From positions 558,001-622,000 of the forward strand of contig NZ_CAJYVQ010000008.1 of assembly GCF_913778665.1 (NCBI RefSeq): a stretch of 64,000 nt of DNA. The letters are read 5' to 3'. The position numbers and the translations under genes were made by a program. Shown here piece after piece: positions 1 through 9,143 of this stretch. The number at the start of each line of letters is the position of its first letter. Within the stretch, counting starts at the first letter, position 1. This stretch comes from an uncultured Stenotrophomonas sp. (GTDB taxonomy: Bacteria; Pseudomonadota; Gammaproteobacteria; Xanthomonadales; Xanthomonadaceae). The notes below the pieces were generated by a model. That model saw nothing but the letters and a program-made list of their open reading frames with translations, was not told the DNA's origin and searched no databases.

Positions 1-247
1 GGGCCAGTCGCTGGCGCTGTGCGCGGGTCAGGTAGACGTCATCGATGGACAGCGTGGCCGCGTTCAGGCCCCGCGCCTGGGCACGTGCCACCACCTGCGT
101 GGCCAGCGTCGATTTGCCGCTCCCCTGCAGGCCGCTGATCGCCAATACTGGAACCGCTGCGCCGCTGCCCAGCGCATCGTCCAGCGCCTGGTCGGCCAAT
201 GTTTCCGGGAATCCTTTCACCTGGGGCATATACGCAGCAGCGGCCAT
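1..247 (-). CDS. P-loop kinase, D-glycerate 3-kinase-like (5' part only)
   Basis: Only the first 82 or so codons lie in the window; the gene runs off the left edge. A short N-terminal extension leads to a Walker A loop, GLQGSGKST, near residues 39-47. A second conserved stretch, IDDVYLT, sits near residue 69. This combination matches the GLYK/YggC-like kinases that phosphorylate D-glycerate or related small molecules in the cytoplasm. Two in-frame ATGs exist, at 247 and 229; neither has a strong ribosome-binding site, so the start is uncertain. The gene diverges from pdxH, with about 40 bp for both promoters. Panthothenate- or uridine-kinase-like relatives share the P-loop and cannot be excluded from this fragment. 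Confidence 0.7.
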   Translation of the reverse strand, partial: MAAAAYMPQVKGFPETLADQALDDALGSGAAVPVLAISGLQGSGKSTLATQVVARAQARGLNAATLSIDDVYLTRAQRQRLA

Positions 248-287
248 GCAGCCACAATAGCCCAATCCGTGTGAGAAGAACTCAATC

Positions 288-887
288 ATGAGCGACCTGT
301 ACGCCGAAGCCCTGTCCACGTTTGCCGCCCTGTTCGAAGAGGCCAAGCAGAGCCGCGAGGTCGAGCCGAATGCGATGACCGTGGCCACCGCCGATACGCA
401 GGGCCGTCCCTCGGCGCGCACCGTGCTGCTGAAGGCCTTCGATGAGCGCGGCTTCGTGTTCTACACCCACCTGGACAGCCACAAGGGACAGGAACTGCAG
501 GCCAATCCGCAGGCGGCGCTCCTGTTCCTGTGGCGCAGCCTGCGCGAGGCGGGAATCCAGGTGCGCATCGAAGGCCATGTCGAGCAGGTGGCCGATGCCG
601 AGGCCGATGCCTACTTCGCCAGCCGCCCGCGCATGAGCCAGATCGGTGCGTGGGCCTCGCAGCAGTCGAAGACGCTGGCGACGCGCGAAGAGTTCGACGC
701 GCGCGTGGCCGAGGTCGAAGCCCGTTTCGAGGGCAAGGACGTGCCGCGCCCGGAGGGCTGGAGCGGCCTGCGCGTGGTGCCGGACCGCATCGAGTTCTGG
801 TACGGCGCGCAGTTCCGCCTGCACGAGCGCTGGTGCTACGAAGCGGGTGCCGAAGGGCGCTGGAGCAAGCGGCTGTTGTACCCGTAA
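288..887 (+). CDS. pdxH: Pyridoxamine/pyridoxine 5'-phosphate oxidase
   Basis: This FMN enzyme oxidises PNP or PMP to pyridoxal 5'-phosphate, the last step of de novo B6 synthesis and of salvage. The 199 residues fit the family, though the usual N-terminal tail is short. Typical blocks are visible: [10 protein letters not shown] (FMN and substrate binding), [16 protein letters not shown], and the C-terminal RLHERW followed by a terminal RLLYP. The ATG at 288 gives the family N-terminus directly. It appears monocistronic. A hairpin at 904-932 follows the stop. The product supplies the cofactor for PLP enzymes such as GcvP in this window. Confidence 0.95.
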   Translation: MSDLYAEALSTFAALFEEAKQSREVEPNAMTVATADTQGRPSARTVLLKAFDERGFVFYTHLDSHKGQELQANPQAALLFLWRSLREAGIQVRIEGHVEQVADAEADAYFASRPRMSQIGAWASQQSKTLATREEFDARVAEVEARFEGKDVPRPEGWSGLRVVPDRIEFWYGAQFRLHERWCYEAGAEGRWSKRLLYP

Positions 888-903
888 GGCGGCAGGAACG
901 ACG

Positions 904-932
904 CCGGCAGAGCCATGCCCCTGTTCTGCCGG
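904..932 (+). terminator. Hairpin after pdxH, possible terminator
   Basis: CCGGCAGA at 904-911 pairs with TCTGCCGG at 925-932 across a 13-nt loop, 17 bp after the pdxH stop. There is no T tract, so it may be a degenerate GTAG-type palindrome or a transcript-end stabiliser rather than an intrinsic terminator. It lies between convergent genes. Confidence 0.4.
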
Positions 933-950
933 ATGGAGCAGGGTCTGCGG

Positions 951-1484
951 TCAGCAGGCGCTGCTGCGATCCATCAGGGATGCCGCCGAAAACCAGTCGT
1001 CCATGCGATCGGCAACCGGGTTGTAGCCGTCGACGAAATCACCGCTCACGGCGGCCATCCAGGTGTTGATGACAGTACAGGCATCGCGCGCGGTGGCGGT
1101 GGCGTGTTCCAGATCGAGCTGATGGGCGCTGTTGCGCGACGTGCCCTTGCGCAGGTGAAGGCTGAGCTCATAAGGGCATGCGGCCGCCGGCGCGTAGTGC
1201 ACATACAGCGATGCCCGCACACGCTCACCCTGGCGCAATGCGAATTCTCCGCTGGCGTAGAACACCATGCCGCTGAAGTAAAGGTCGCGCAGCAGGAAGG
1301 CGAGATCCGGGTCTGACACCTCATCAAGTACGGCCGGGGTTGCATCCAGCAGGTTGTTCTTGGCAAAGCACCAGCCCCACGGCGCCAGGAAATACGGCAA
1401 CGGATGCTGCTGCCGCAGTCGTCGGTCCAGCTGGATGAACGTGTCGATGTGCAGTCTCCTGTGCCGGTGCAGGCCGGCGGTCAC
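951..1484 (-). CDS. Hypothetical protein
   Basis: This is an uncharacterised reading frame of 177 codons from a GTG at 1484. The protein has a conserved-looking core (PYFLAPWGWCFAKNN, then RDLYFSGMVFYASGEF) and a C-terminal part with a DACTVINTWM stretch. No signal peptide or membrane segment is apparent. The start is uncertain: the best ribosome-binding sequence, AGGAGA (complement of about 1457-1463), lies inside the frame with no standard start codon right after it. A 5' mutation, an unusual start or a longer original gene is therefore possible. I do not recognise the family. It is convergent with pdxH. Confidence 0.55.
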   Translation of the reverse strand: MTAGLHRHRRLHIDTFIQLDRRLRQQHPLPYFLAPWGWCFAKNNLLDATPAVLDEVSDPDLAFLLRDLYFSGMVFYASGEFALRQGERVRASLYVHYAPAAACPYELSLHLRKGTSRNSAHQLDLEHATATARDACTVINTWMAAVSGDFVDGYNPVADRMDDWFSAASLMDRSSAC

Positions 1485-1651
1485 ACGGCACTACCTGGCC
1501 AATGGCGTGTTCCAGGCAACCTGCGGTTGCGTGGGACAGCGGGAAAATCCACTGCGACCAGCACGTGTCGCATCCAGACCTGTGCGCTTCATGCGCGGGC
1601 AGGGGGCTGGCGGGCACACTGCGTTGAATACCCTCGATTTCCGGAGTTGCC

Positions 1652-2113
1652 ATGCCCCTCTGGCGTTGCTTGTTTGCCGTGCCGCCCCCTCGCGGAGGCG
1701 TGGAAGCGGCCCTGCTGCTGCTCGCCCGCATCGTGGCCGGGGTGATGTTCTGCGTATCGGGCTGGAACAAGGTGTTCACCGCAGCCGGCCGCGAGCGCAT
1801 GGTGCATACGCTCATTGAAGCCAGCATTCCGTTCCCGGTGTTCAGTGCACCGGTGCTGGGCACGATTGAATGGATTGCCGGTGGGCTGCTGGTGCTGGGC
1901 CTGCTCAGCCGGCCCTCGGCCCTGCTGCTGGCGGGCATCTGCGCGGTGGCTGCTTTGACCGATGGCATCGCACGCATTCCGGCAGGGCTGAGCGTGCCGG
2001 ACTGGCTGAGCTGGTTCTTCTACCTGAGCGAAGTGCCGCTGGGTGTGCTTTTGCTGTGGATTGCCGCGGTGGGAACGGGGCGGTTCGCCATCGAGGCGTG
2101 CTGGCGGCGTTGA
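1652..2113 (+). CDS. DoxX family membrane protein
   Basis: The 153-residue product has four predicted hydrophobic segments (about residues 18-40, 65-85, 88-108 and 120-143). It carries the DoxX-type start of the domain, LLLARIVAGVMFCVSGWNKV. DoxX proteins are small inner-membrane proteins of uncertain function, some linked to thiosulfate or quinone oxidoreductases. A CGGAG ribosome-binding site at 1641-1645 fixes the ATG at 1652. It stands alone between a hypothetical gene and a gene-poor stretch before prpR, so context adds nothing about its substrate. Confidence 0.8.
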   Translation: MPLWRCLFAVPPPRGGVEAALLLLARIVAGVMFCVSGWNKVFTAAGRERMVHTLIEASIPFPVFSAPVLGTIEWIAGGLLVLGLLSRPSALLLAGICAVAALTDGIARIPAGLSVPDWLSWFFYLSEVPLGVLLLWIAAVGTGRFAIEACWRR

Positions 2114-2497
2114 ACAGCGAGTGAAACGGAGGCAATGGGGATCAATGATGTGATCAAGTGAGTGGCTCGCGCATGCCCAGATCGCCGGAATGCTGATTGC
2201 GTTTCGGCGGCCGAGGTCATGCGTCGCTTGGGTATTGCTCCTCACTGCGATATGTGGATGTCCTACATGGCGATCAATGGTGCGCTGCCTCCCGTGCCCG
2301 GTAGGCTTGAGTTGTTGCGTATGGTTGGCCCTGGAATTCCGAAGATTCCCGACCAGGCTGATTGTTTCGGGGCAAGAGCGGTCTCGATGGAAGAGCTTCC
2401 ATCACTTCATTGCGTGGTACGTCGATGACGCAGGTAAATCCTAGCGCCGGGTCATATTCGACTGGTGGCGCGCTATAGCGTCGCGCACGGCTCCGCT
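2114..2497. other. Gene-poor stretch between DoxX gene and prpR
   Basis: No gene can be supported over these 384 bases. An 88-codon frame (2162-2428, plus strand) and an overlapping 84-codon frame exist. Both lack a ribosome-binding site and a recognisable motif, and their base composition is less GC-biased than the flanking genes. It may be a decayed gene or imported sequence. The right end runs into a degenerate GTAG palindrome that overlaps the prpR stop. Confidence 0.5.
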
Positions 2498-2501
2498 CTA
2501 C
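2479..2501 (-). repeat. Degenerate GTAG (SMAG-like) palindrome at prpR stop
   Basis: Read on the minus strand this is GTAGAGCGGAGCC followed by GTGCGCGACG, the typical start of a SMAG repeat with an imperfect second arm. The TAG stop codon of prpR (complement of 2498-2500) lies within its GTAG tetranucleotide, so the repeat appears to supply the end of the gene. Confidence 0.5.
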
Positions 2502-4081
2502 AACCCCTCCGCGCGCAGCCAGCGCCACAGCGTGGTGCGTGACACGCCCAGCGCCTGCGCCATGCCCTCGCGGTCATTGCGGTGTTCCTGCAGCAGTGCC
2601 TCCAGCTGCGCACGCGGCGGGCGTCGGCCAGTGCTTTCCAGCGGCAGTGCGGCGCCGCCGTCACCGGCCAGTTCCGGCGCCAGCTGCAGCAGGCGCACGG
2701 CATCCATGTTGCCTTCGGCCGGCTGCCAGTGGATACGCAGGCGATCCACAAGATTGCGCAGTTCGCGCACGTTGCCAGGCCACTCGGCGGCCTGCAGGAC
2801 GGCCAGCGCGCTGTCATCCAACGGTGCATCCACGCCACGCAGCTGGCGGAAGAAATGCCGCGCCAGCGTGGCGACGTCCTCGCGGCGCGTGCGCAGTGCG
2901 GGCAGTGCGATACGCAGCGCGGCCAGCCGATAATAGAGGTCGCGGCGGAAGCTGCCGGCCTGCACGCGCTGCTCCAGCGACTGCAGCGTGGCGGCCACCA
3001 CGCGCAGGTCCACGCTGGTCGGTTCGGTGGCCCCCACGCGCAGCACTTCGCGCTCCTCCAGCACCCGCAGCAGGCGGGTCTGCAGGGGCAGCGGCAGCTC
3101 GCCGATCTCATCCAGGAACAGGGTGCCGCCGTCGGCCGCCTCCACCAGGCCGACCCGGCCGCCGCGGCGCGCACCGGTGAAGGCACCATCGCTGTAACCG
3201 AACAGTTCGGCTTCCAGCAGCGATTCGCTGATCGCCCCGCAGTTCAGCGCCACGAAGCGTCCGCGCCGGCCACTGGCTGCGTGCAGCTGGCGAGCCACCA
3301 GTTCCTTGCCGGTGCCGGTTTCGCCGGTGACCAGCACGGTGCTGTCGTGCGGGGCGTACAGGCTGATCAGCTCGCGCACCGTGTCCATCGCAGCGCTGTC
3401 ACCCAGCAATGGGGTTTCCGCGCTGCGGGCGCGGCTGCGGCGCCGCAGCGGGGCAACGGCACGCCCGGAACGGGCCAGGGTCTGGGTCAGTTCCAGCGCG
3501 TGCTCGAAGGCATGGCGTACCGAATCGGCCGAGTACAGCAGCACGCCTGGCATGCCCACCTGTTCGGCATGGTCGATGGCCATGCCGGTGCCGACGATCA
3601 CTTCGATGCCGTTGGCGCGCAGGTCGGCGATGCAGTCGCGCGCGTCCTCGCGGGTAACGAAGCGGCGGTGTTCGATCTCCAGCCCGAAACTCTGCTGGAA
3701 ACTGCTGAACACCGGCACGTCGCTGGCATGGGTGACCAGGCCGATGCGCGGGGCGATGCGGCGCGCGCGCGCAAGCGCTTCCATCAGGTCGAAGCCGTTG
3801 GCCTGGATCGGCACCAGCGGCACCTCCAGCCGGCTGCGCAGGTAGGCGGCGTTGGAGCCGCCGGCAATCACCACGTCGCAGTGCTCGCGGCGCAGGCGTT
3901 GGCCGATCACATCCACCGCCTCCTCGAAGCCCAGGTTGATCTGCTCGATGCGCGCGCGGCGGTCGAATTCGGGAATGACGTCGCCCAGCAGGCCGGTCAG
4001 CCGCGAAACGCTGACCGTCCAGATCACCGGGCGGCCCGGGTCGGGGTCGGGGTAACGCAGCGGAGAGCGGGGCAGGTCCAT
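2498..4081 (-). CDS. prpR: Sigma54-dependent activator of the propionate operon
   Basis: This transcription activator senses 2-methylcitrate and opens the sigma54 promoter of the divergent prpBC operon. The N-terminal PrpR sensor domain (about residues 20-200) carries VIAGGSNAAYL. The AAA+ domain (about 225-460) has Walker A GETGTGKE and the sigma54 contact loop GAFTGA. A Fis-type helix-turn-helix ends the protein (ALGVSRTTLWRWL). The ATG at 4081 gives 527 residues, the family length. Upstream in-frame starts (ATG 4117, TTG 4126) would place codons inside the repeated operator sites, so I prefer 4081 although no good ribosome-binding site is visible. Autoregulation through the shared intergenic region is likely. 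Confidence 0.93.
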   Translation of the reverse strand: MDLPRSPLRYPDPDPGRPVIWTVSVSRLTGLLGDVIPEFDRRARIEQINLGFEEAVDVIGQRLRREHCDVVIAGGSNAAYLRSRLEVPLVPIQANGFDLMEALARARRIAPRIGLVTHASDVPVFSSFQQSFGLEIEHRRFVTREDARDCIADLRANGIEVIVGTGMAIDHAEQVGMPGVLLYSADSVRHAFEHALELTQTLARSGRAVAPLRRRSRARSAETPLLGDSAAMDTVRELISLYAPHDSTVLVTGETGTGKELVARQLHAASGRRGRFVALNCGAISESLLEAELFGYSDGAFTGARRGGRVGLVEAADGGTLFLDEIGELPLPLQTRLLRVLEEREVLRVGATEPTSVDLRVVAATLQSLEQRVQAGSFRRDLYYRLAALRIALPALRTRREDVATLARHFFRQLRGVDAPLDDSALAVLQAAEWPGNVRELRNLVDRLRIHWQPAEGNMDAVRLLQLAPELAGDGGAALPLESTGRRPPRAQLEALLQEHRNDREGMAQALGVSRTTLWRWLRAEGL

Positions 4082-4102
4082 GGGCAGTCGGCAGAGGGCG
4101 GA

Positions 4103-4142
4103 TGTTTCATGATACATCTGTTTCAATGTTTCATATGTTTCA
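4103..4142. promoter_or_regulatory. Repeated TGTTTCA sites, probable PrpR enhancer
   Basis: Four copies of TGTTTCA start at 4103, 4119, 4127 and 4136. The first is half of a near-palindrome, TGTTTCATGATACA. They lie 44-83 bp upstream of the -24 element, in the intergenic space shared with prpR. This is the position expected for upstream activating sites of a sigma54 activator, and occupancy could also control prpR itself. Assignment to PrpR is inference from location and spacing. Confidence 0.65.
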
Positions 4143-4185
4143 ACGGTGCGCCGCGGTCATCTGCGTGAAATCAACGACTTGCAGG

Positions 4186-4201
4186 TTGGCACGGTGCTTG
4201 C
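4186..4201 (+). promoter_or_regulatory. Sigma54 (-24/-12) promoter of the prp operon
   Basis: TTGGCACGGTGCTTGC matches the RpoN consensus TTGGCAC-N5-TTGC. The GG is at 4188-4189 and the GC at 4200-4201, the required 10-bp offset. Transcription should start near 4213, leaving a leader of about 34 nt before prpB. It pairs logically with the GAFTGA-containing activator encoded next to it. Confidence 0.9.
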
Positions 4202-4246
4202 GCTTACCTCTCCGTATTGCCCCTTGTCAGACAACTGGACCCCTGC

Positions 4247-5140
4247 ATGAGTGCCACTGCCCCCGTTTCCGCCGGTGCCCGCTTCCGCCAGGCGCTGGCT
4301 GCCGAATCGCCGCTGCAGGTGATCGGCGCCATCAACGCCAACCATGCCCTGCTGGCCAAGCGCGCCGGCTTCCGTGCCATCTACCTGTCCGGTGGCGGTG
4401 TCGCCGCCGGTTCGCTGGGCCTGCCGGACCTGGGCATCAACACCCTGGAAGACGTGCTGATCGACGTGCGCCGCATCACCGATGTCTGCGATCTGCCGCT
4501 GATGGTGGACATCGATACCGGCTTCGGCCCGAGCGCCTTCAACATCGCGCGCACGGTGAAGTCGCTGATCAAGGCCGGCGCCGCCGCCTGCCACATCGAA
4601 GACCAGGTCGGCGCCAAGCGCTGCGGCCACCGCCCGGGCAAGGAGATCGTCTCCCAGGGTGAAATGGTCGACCGCGTGAAGGCCGCCGCCGACGCCAAGA
4701 CCGATCCGGATTTCTTCCTGATCGCCCGCACCGACGCCATCCAGGTGGACGGCGTGGACAAGGCCATCGAGCGCGCCATCGCCTGCGTCGAGGCCGGTGC
4801 CGACGGCATCTTCGCCGAGGCCGCCTACGACTTGGACACCTACCGCCGTTTCGTCGACGCGGTGAAGGTGCCGGTACTGGCCAACATCACCGAGTTCGGT
4901 GCCACCCCGCTGTTCAGCCGCGATGAACTGGCTTCGGCCGGCGTGGCGATCCAGCTGTTCCCGCTGTCGGCCTTCCGTGCGGCCAACAAGGCCGCCGAGA
5001 ACGTCTACCAGGCGGTGCGCCGTGATGGCCACCAGCGCAACGTGGTGGAGACCATGCAGACCCGCGAAGAACTCTACGACCGCATCGGCTACCACGCCTT
5101 CGAGCAGCAGCTCGATGCACTGTTCGCCGCCAAGAAATAA
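4247..5140 (+). CDS. prpB: 2-methylisocitrate lyase
   Basis: PrpB cleaves 2-methylisocitrate to pyruvate and succinate, the last step of the methylcitrate cycle. The 297-residue product has the isocitrate-lyase/PEP-mutase barrel. The catalytic loop [10 protein letters not shown] carries the active-site Cys, and the metal site is DIDTGFG. The ATG at 4247 begins MSATAPV and is preferred over an upstream in-frame codon at 4217 that lies only just downstream of the predicted transcription start. First gene of the sigma54-driven operon; prpC follows after 35 bp. Confidence 0.96.
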   Translation: MSATAPVSAGARFRQALAAESPLQVIGAINANHALLAKRAGFRAIYLSGGGVAAGSLGLPDLGINTLEDVLIDVRRITDVCDLPLMVDIDTGFGPSAFNIARTVKSLIKAGAAACHIEDQVGAKRCGHRPGKEIVSQGEMVDRVKAAADAKTDPDFFLIARTDAIQVDGVDKAIERAIACVEAGADGIFAEAAYDLDTYRRFVDAVKVPVLANITEFGATPLFSRDELASAGVAIQLFPLSAFRAANKAAENVYQAVRRDGHQRNVVETMQTREELYDRIGYHAFEQQLDALFAAKK

Positions 5141-5175
5141 GCAGTACCCTGCACCATCAGTTTTCGGAGGGAAAC

Positions 5176-6333
5176 ATGAACGATACGACCGCAACCCCGA
5201 CCTTCAAGCCGAAGAAGTCCGTCGCCCTGTCCGGCACCGCTGCCGGCAACACCGCGCTGTGCAGCGTCGGCCGCAGCGGCAACGACCTGCATTACCGCGG
5301 CTATGACATCCTGGACCTGGCCAGCACCAGCGAATTCGAGGAAATCGCCTACCTGCTGGTACACGGCAAGCTGCCGACCCGCGCCGAGCTGGTTTCGTAC
5401 AAGGCCAAGCTGAAGTCGCTGCGTGGCATCCCGGCCGCGGTGAAGGCGGCGCTGGAAGAACTGCCGCCGTCGGCGCACCCGATGGATGTGATGCGCACGG
5501 GCGTGTCGGTGCTCGGCTGCGTGGCGCCGGAGAAGGATGACCACAACCATCCGGGTGCACGCGATATCGCCGACAAGCTGATGGCCTGCCTCGGCTCGAT
5601 GCTGCTGTACTGGTACCACTGGAGCCACAACGGCCGCGCGATCGACGTGGAAACCGACGATGACTCGATCGGCGGCCACTTCCTGCACCTGCTGCACGGC
5701 GAGAAGCCGCAGGATTCGTGGGTGAAGGCGATGCACACCTCGCTGATCCTGTACGCCGAGCACGAGTTCAACGCCTCCACTTTCACCTGCCGCGTCATTG
5801 CCGGCACCGGCAGCGACATGTACAGCGCGATCTGCGGTGGCATCGGCGCGCTGCGTGGCCCGAAGCACGGCGGCGCCAACGAAGTGGCGTTTGAAGTGCA
5901 GAAGCGCTATGACAACCCGGATGAGGCAGAGGAAGACATCAAGGCCCGCGTCGAGCGCAAGGAAGTGGTGATCGGTTTCGGCCACCCGGTCTACACCGTC
6001 TCCGATCCGCGCAACAAGGTGATCAAGGACGTGGCCCGCGAGCTGTCCGAAGAACAGTCGAGCATGAAGATGTACGACATCGCCGAGCGCCTGGAATCGG
6101 TGATGTGGGACATCAAGAAGATGTTCCCGAACCTGGACTGGTTCAGCGCCGTCAGCTACCACATGATGGGCGTGCCGACTGCAATGTTCACCCCGCTGTT
6201 CGTGATCGCCCGCACCGCCGGCTGGAGCGCGCACATTGTCGAGCAGCGCATCGACGGCAAGATCATCCGCCCGAGCGCCAACTACATCGGCCCGGAAGAT
6301 CGCGACTTCGTCGCCATCGACAAGCGCGTCTGA
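5176..6333 (+). CDS. prpC: 2-methylcitrate synthase
   Basis: PrpC condenses propionyl-CoA with oxaloacetate to 2-methylcitrate. The 385 residues match the short type II-like citrate synthases. Active-site blocks GPKHGGANE and [13 protein letters not shown] carry the two catalytic His residues, and the C-terminus has the Asp-containing EDRDFVAID segment. A strong GGAGG ribosome-binding site at 5166-5170 fixes the start. It sits between prpB and acnD, all in one direction. Broad-specificity citrate synthase is the only serious alternative, and the operon argues against it. Confidence 0.96.
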   Translation: MNDTTATPTFKPKKSVALSGTAAGNTALCSVGRSGNDLHYRGYDILDLASTSEFEEIAYLLVHGKLPTRAELVSYKAKLKSLRGIPAAVKAALEELPPSAHPMDVMRTGVSVLGCVAPEKDDHNHPGARDIADKLMACLGSMLLYWYHWSHNGRAIDVETDDDSIGGHFLHLLHGEKPQDSWVKAMHTSLILYAEHEFNASTFTCRVIAGTGSDMYSAICGGIGALRGPKHGGANEVAFEVQKRYDNPDEAEEDIKARVERKEVVIGFGHPVYTVSDPRNKVIKDVARELSEEQSSMKMYDIAERLESVMWDIKKMFPNLDWFSAVSYHMMGVPTAMFTPLFVIARTAGWSAHIVEQRIDGKIIRPSANYIGPEDRDFVAIDKRV

Positions 6334-6430
6334 TCCACCTGCTGTATCCCTCCGGCCGGCCTCGTGCCGGCCGGATGCTATCGCCGCCGCACCGCCGGCA
6401 CCCGGCCCGCCCCAAGCACTCCGCCAGCCC

Positions 6431-9049
6431 ATGAATACCGATTACCGCAAGACTCTCCCCGGCAGCTCGCTGGATTATTTCGACGCGCGCGCCGCCGTTG
6501 ATGCCCTCCAGCCCGGTGCCTACGCCGCGCTGCCGTACGTATCGCGCGTGCTGGCCGAGAACCTGGTGCGCCGTTGCGATCCCTCCATGCTGGCCGATTC
6601 GCTGAGGCAGCTGATCGAGCGCCGTCGCGACCTGGATTTCCCGTGGTTCCCGGCGCGCGTGGTGTGCCATGACATCCTGGGCCAGACCGCGCTGGTCGAC
6701 CTGGCCGGCCTGCGCGACGCGATCGCTGACAAGGGTGGCGACCCTGCCAAGGTGAATCCGGTAGTGCCGGTGCAGCTGATCGTCGATCATTCGCTGGCGG
6801 TGGAGTGCGGTGGTTTCGATCCGCAGGCCTTCGAGAAGAACCGCGCCATCGAGGATCGCCGCAACGAGGACCGTTTCCACTTCATCGACTGGACCAAGCT
6901 GGCGTTCCAGAACGTCGATGTGATTCCGCCGGGCAACGGCATCATGCACCAGATCAACCTGGAGAAGATGTCGCCGGTGGTCTACGTGCAGGACGGCGTG
7001 GCCTTCCCCGATACCTGCGTGGGCACCGACAGCCACACCCCGCACGTGGATGCGCTGGGCGTGATCGCGATTGGTGTTGGCGGCCTGGAAGCGGAGAACG
7101 TGATGCTCGGCCGCGCCTCGTGGATGCGCCTGCCGGACATCATTGGCGTCGAACTGACCGGCAAGCCGCAGCCGGGCATCACCGCCACCGACGTGGTGCT
7201 GGCCTTGACCGAGTTCCTGCGCAAGGAACGCGTGGTCGGTGCCTGGCTTGAATTCTTCGGCGAGGGTGCCGCGGCACTGACCATCGGTGACCGCGCCACC
7301 ATCTCCAACATGTGTCCCGAATACGGCGCCACCGCCGCGATGTTCTACATCGATGCGCAGACCATCGATTACCTGCGCCTGACCGGTCGCGAGGAATCGC
7401 AGGTGGTGCTGGTGGAGAACTACGCACGCACCACCGGCCTGTGGGCCGATGACCTGGCCACCGCGCAGTACGAGCGCGTGCTGCGCTTCGACCTGTCCAG
7501 CGTGGTGCGCAACATGGCCGGACCGAGCAATCCGCACCGCCGCCTGCCGGTGTCCGAGCTGGCCCAGCGCGGCATCGCCGACGAGGCCAAGCTCGACGCG
7601 GGCAAGGCCGAGCAGGCGCAGGGCCTGATGCCCGATGGCGCGGTGATCATCGCTGCCATCACCAGCTGCACCAACACTTCCAACCCGCGCAACGTGATTG
7701 CCGCCGCACTGCTGGCACGCAACGCCAACGCACGTGGCCTGCAGCGCAAGCCGTGGGTGAAGTCGTCGCTGGCACCGGGCTCGAAGGCCGTGCAGCTGTA
7801 CCTGGAAGAATCCGGCCTGCTGCCGGACCTGGAGCAGCTCGGCTTCGGCATCGTCGCCTTCGCCTGCACCACCTGCAACGGCATGAGCGGCGCGCTGGAC
7901 CCGAAGATCCAGCAGGAAATCATCGACCGTGACCTGTACGCCACGGCCGTGCTGTCGGGCAACCGCAATTTCGACGGCCGCATCCATCCTTACGCCAAGC
8001 AGGCCTTCCTGGCCTCGCCGCCGCTGGTGATCGCCTACGCCATTGCCGGCACCGTGCGCTTCGACATCGAGAAGGACGTGCTGGGCGTGGATGCCGAGGG
8101 CAACGAGGTGCGCCTGAAGGACATCTGGCCGAGCGATGCCGAGATCGACGCCGTGGTGAAGGCTTCGGTGAAGCCCGAGCAGTTCCGCAAGGTCTACAAC
8201 CCGATGTTCAACGTGCGCGTGGAGAACGGTGCGCCGGTCAGCCCGCTGTACGACTGGCGCCCGCAGAGCACCTACATCCGCCGCCCGCCGTACTGGGAGG
8301 GCGCACTGGCCGGTGAGCGCACGCTGTCCGGCATGCGCGCGCTGGCGGTGCTGCCGGACAACATCACCACCGACCACCTGTCGCCGTCCAACGCGATCAT
8401 GGCCTCCAGCGCTGCCGGCGAATACCTGGCGAAGATGGGCCTTCCGGAAGAGGACTTCAATTCCTACGCCACCCACCGCGGTGACCACCTGACCGCGCAG
8501 CGCGCCACGTTCGCCAATCCGAAGCTGTTCAACGAGATGGTGCGCAACGACGACGGCAGCGTGAAGCAGGGCTCGCTGGCGCGCGTGGAGCCGGAAGGCA
8601 AGGTCATGCGCATGTGGGAAGCGATCGAGACCTACATGGACCGCAAGCAGCCGCTGATCATCATCGCCGGCGCCGATTACGGCCAGGGCAGCTCGCGTGA
8701 CTGGGCCGCCAAGGGCGTGCGCCTGGCCGGCGTGGAAGCGATCGTGGCCGAGGGCTTCGAGCGCATCCATCGCACCAACCTGATCGGCATGGGCGTGCTG
8801 CCGCTGGAGTTCAAGCCGGGCACCACCCGCCTGACCCTGGGCATCGACGGCACCGAGACGTTCGATGTTGTGGGCGAGCGCACCCCGCGCGCCGAGCTGA
8901 CCCTGGTCATCCACCGCCGCGACGGCCAGGACGTGATCGTGCCGGTTACCTGCCGCCTGGACAGCGACGAGGAAGTGGCGATCTACGAGGCGGGTGGCGT
9001 GCTGCAGCGCTTCGCGCAGGACTTCCTGGAAGGCGCCAAGGTGGCGTAA
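6431..9049 (+). CDS. acnD: Fe-S 2-methylcitrate dehydratase (AcnD type)
   Basis: AcnD is an aconitase-superfamily enzyme. With PrpF it converts 2-methylcitrate to 2-methyl-cis-aconitate by a route that replaces PrpD. The 872-residue product has three 4Fe-4S ligand cysteines in two blocks, TSCTNTSNPRN and ACTTCNGMSG. It also has the C-terminal swivel domain with YGQGSSRDWAAKG. The frame stays open upstream to 6236, but ATG 6431 (MNTDYRK) gives the correct N-terminus. It follows prpC after 97 bp. The prpF partner is downstream, which separates it from housekeeping aconitase. Confidence 0.94.
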   Translation: MNTDYRKTLPGSSLDYFDARAAVDALQPGAYAALPYVSRVLAENLVRRCDPSMLADSLRQLIERRRDLDFPWFPARVVCHDILGQTALVDLAGLRDAIADKGGDPAKVNPVVPVQLIVDHSLAVECGGFDPQAFEKNRAIEDRRNEDRFHFIDWTKLAFQNVDVIPPGNGIMHQINLEKMSPVVYVQDGVAFPDTCVGTDSHTPHVDALGVIAIGVGGLEAENVMLGRASWMRLPDIIGVELTGKPQPGITATDVVLALTEFLRKERVVGAWLEFFGEGAAALTIGDRATISNMCPEYGATAAMFYIDAQTIDYLRLTGREESQVVLVENYARTTGLWADDLATAQYERVLRFDLSSVVRNMAGPSNPHRRLPVSELAQRGIADEAKLDAGKAEQAQGLMPDGAVIIAAITSCTNTSNPRNVIAAALLARNANARGLQRKPWVKSSLAPGSKAVQLYLEESGLLPDLEQLGFGIVAFACTTCNGMSGALDPKIQQEIIDRDLYATAVLSGNRNFDGRIHPYAKQAFLASPPLVIAYAIAGTVRFDIEKDVLGVDAEGNEVRLKDIWPSDAEIDAVVKASVKPEQFRKVYNPMFNVRVENGAPVSPLYDWRPQSTYIRRPPYWEGALAGERTLSGMRALAVLPDNITTDHLSPSNAIMASSAAGEYLAKMGLPEEDFNSYATHRGDHLTAQRATFANPKLFNEMVRNDDGSVKQGSLARVEPEGKVMRMWEAIETYMDRKQPLIIIAGADYGQGSSRDWAAKGVRLAGVEAIVAEGFERIHRTNLIGMGVLPLEFKPGTTRLTLGIDGTETFDVVGERTPRAELTLVIHRRDGQDVIVPVTCRLDSDEEVAIYEAGGVLQRFAQDFLEGAKVA

Positions 9050-9143
9050 GGCAGCAGATAGTTGCCTTGTGTCGAGTTGCCGCCATGCTGGCTTCGGCCC
9101 GCATGGCGGTGGTTACGGAGGAGAGGGGCGTTGCCCCGTCTGC

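Noticed and set aside
2162..2444. Two overlapping small frames between the DoxX gene and prpR
   Set aside because: No ribosome-binding site, motif or codon bias like the neighbours; kept only as a possible decayed gene.
6263..8914. 883-codon open frame opposite acnD
   Set aside because: Antisense of an aconitase-family gene with both cysteine blocks intact; composition only.
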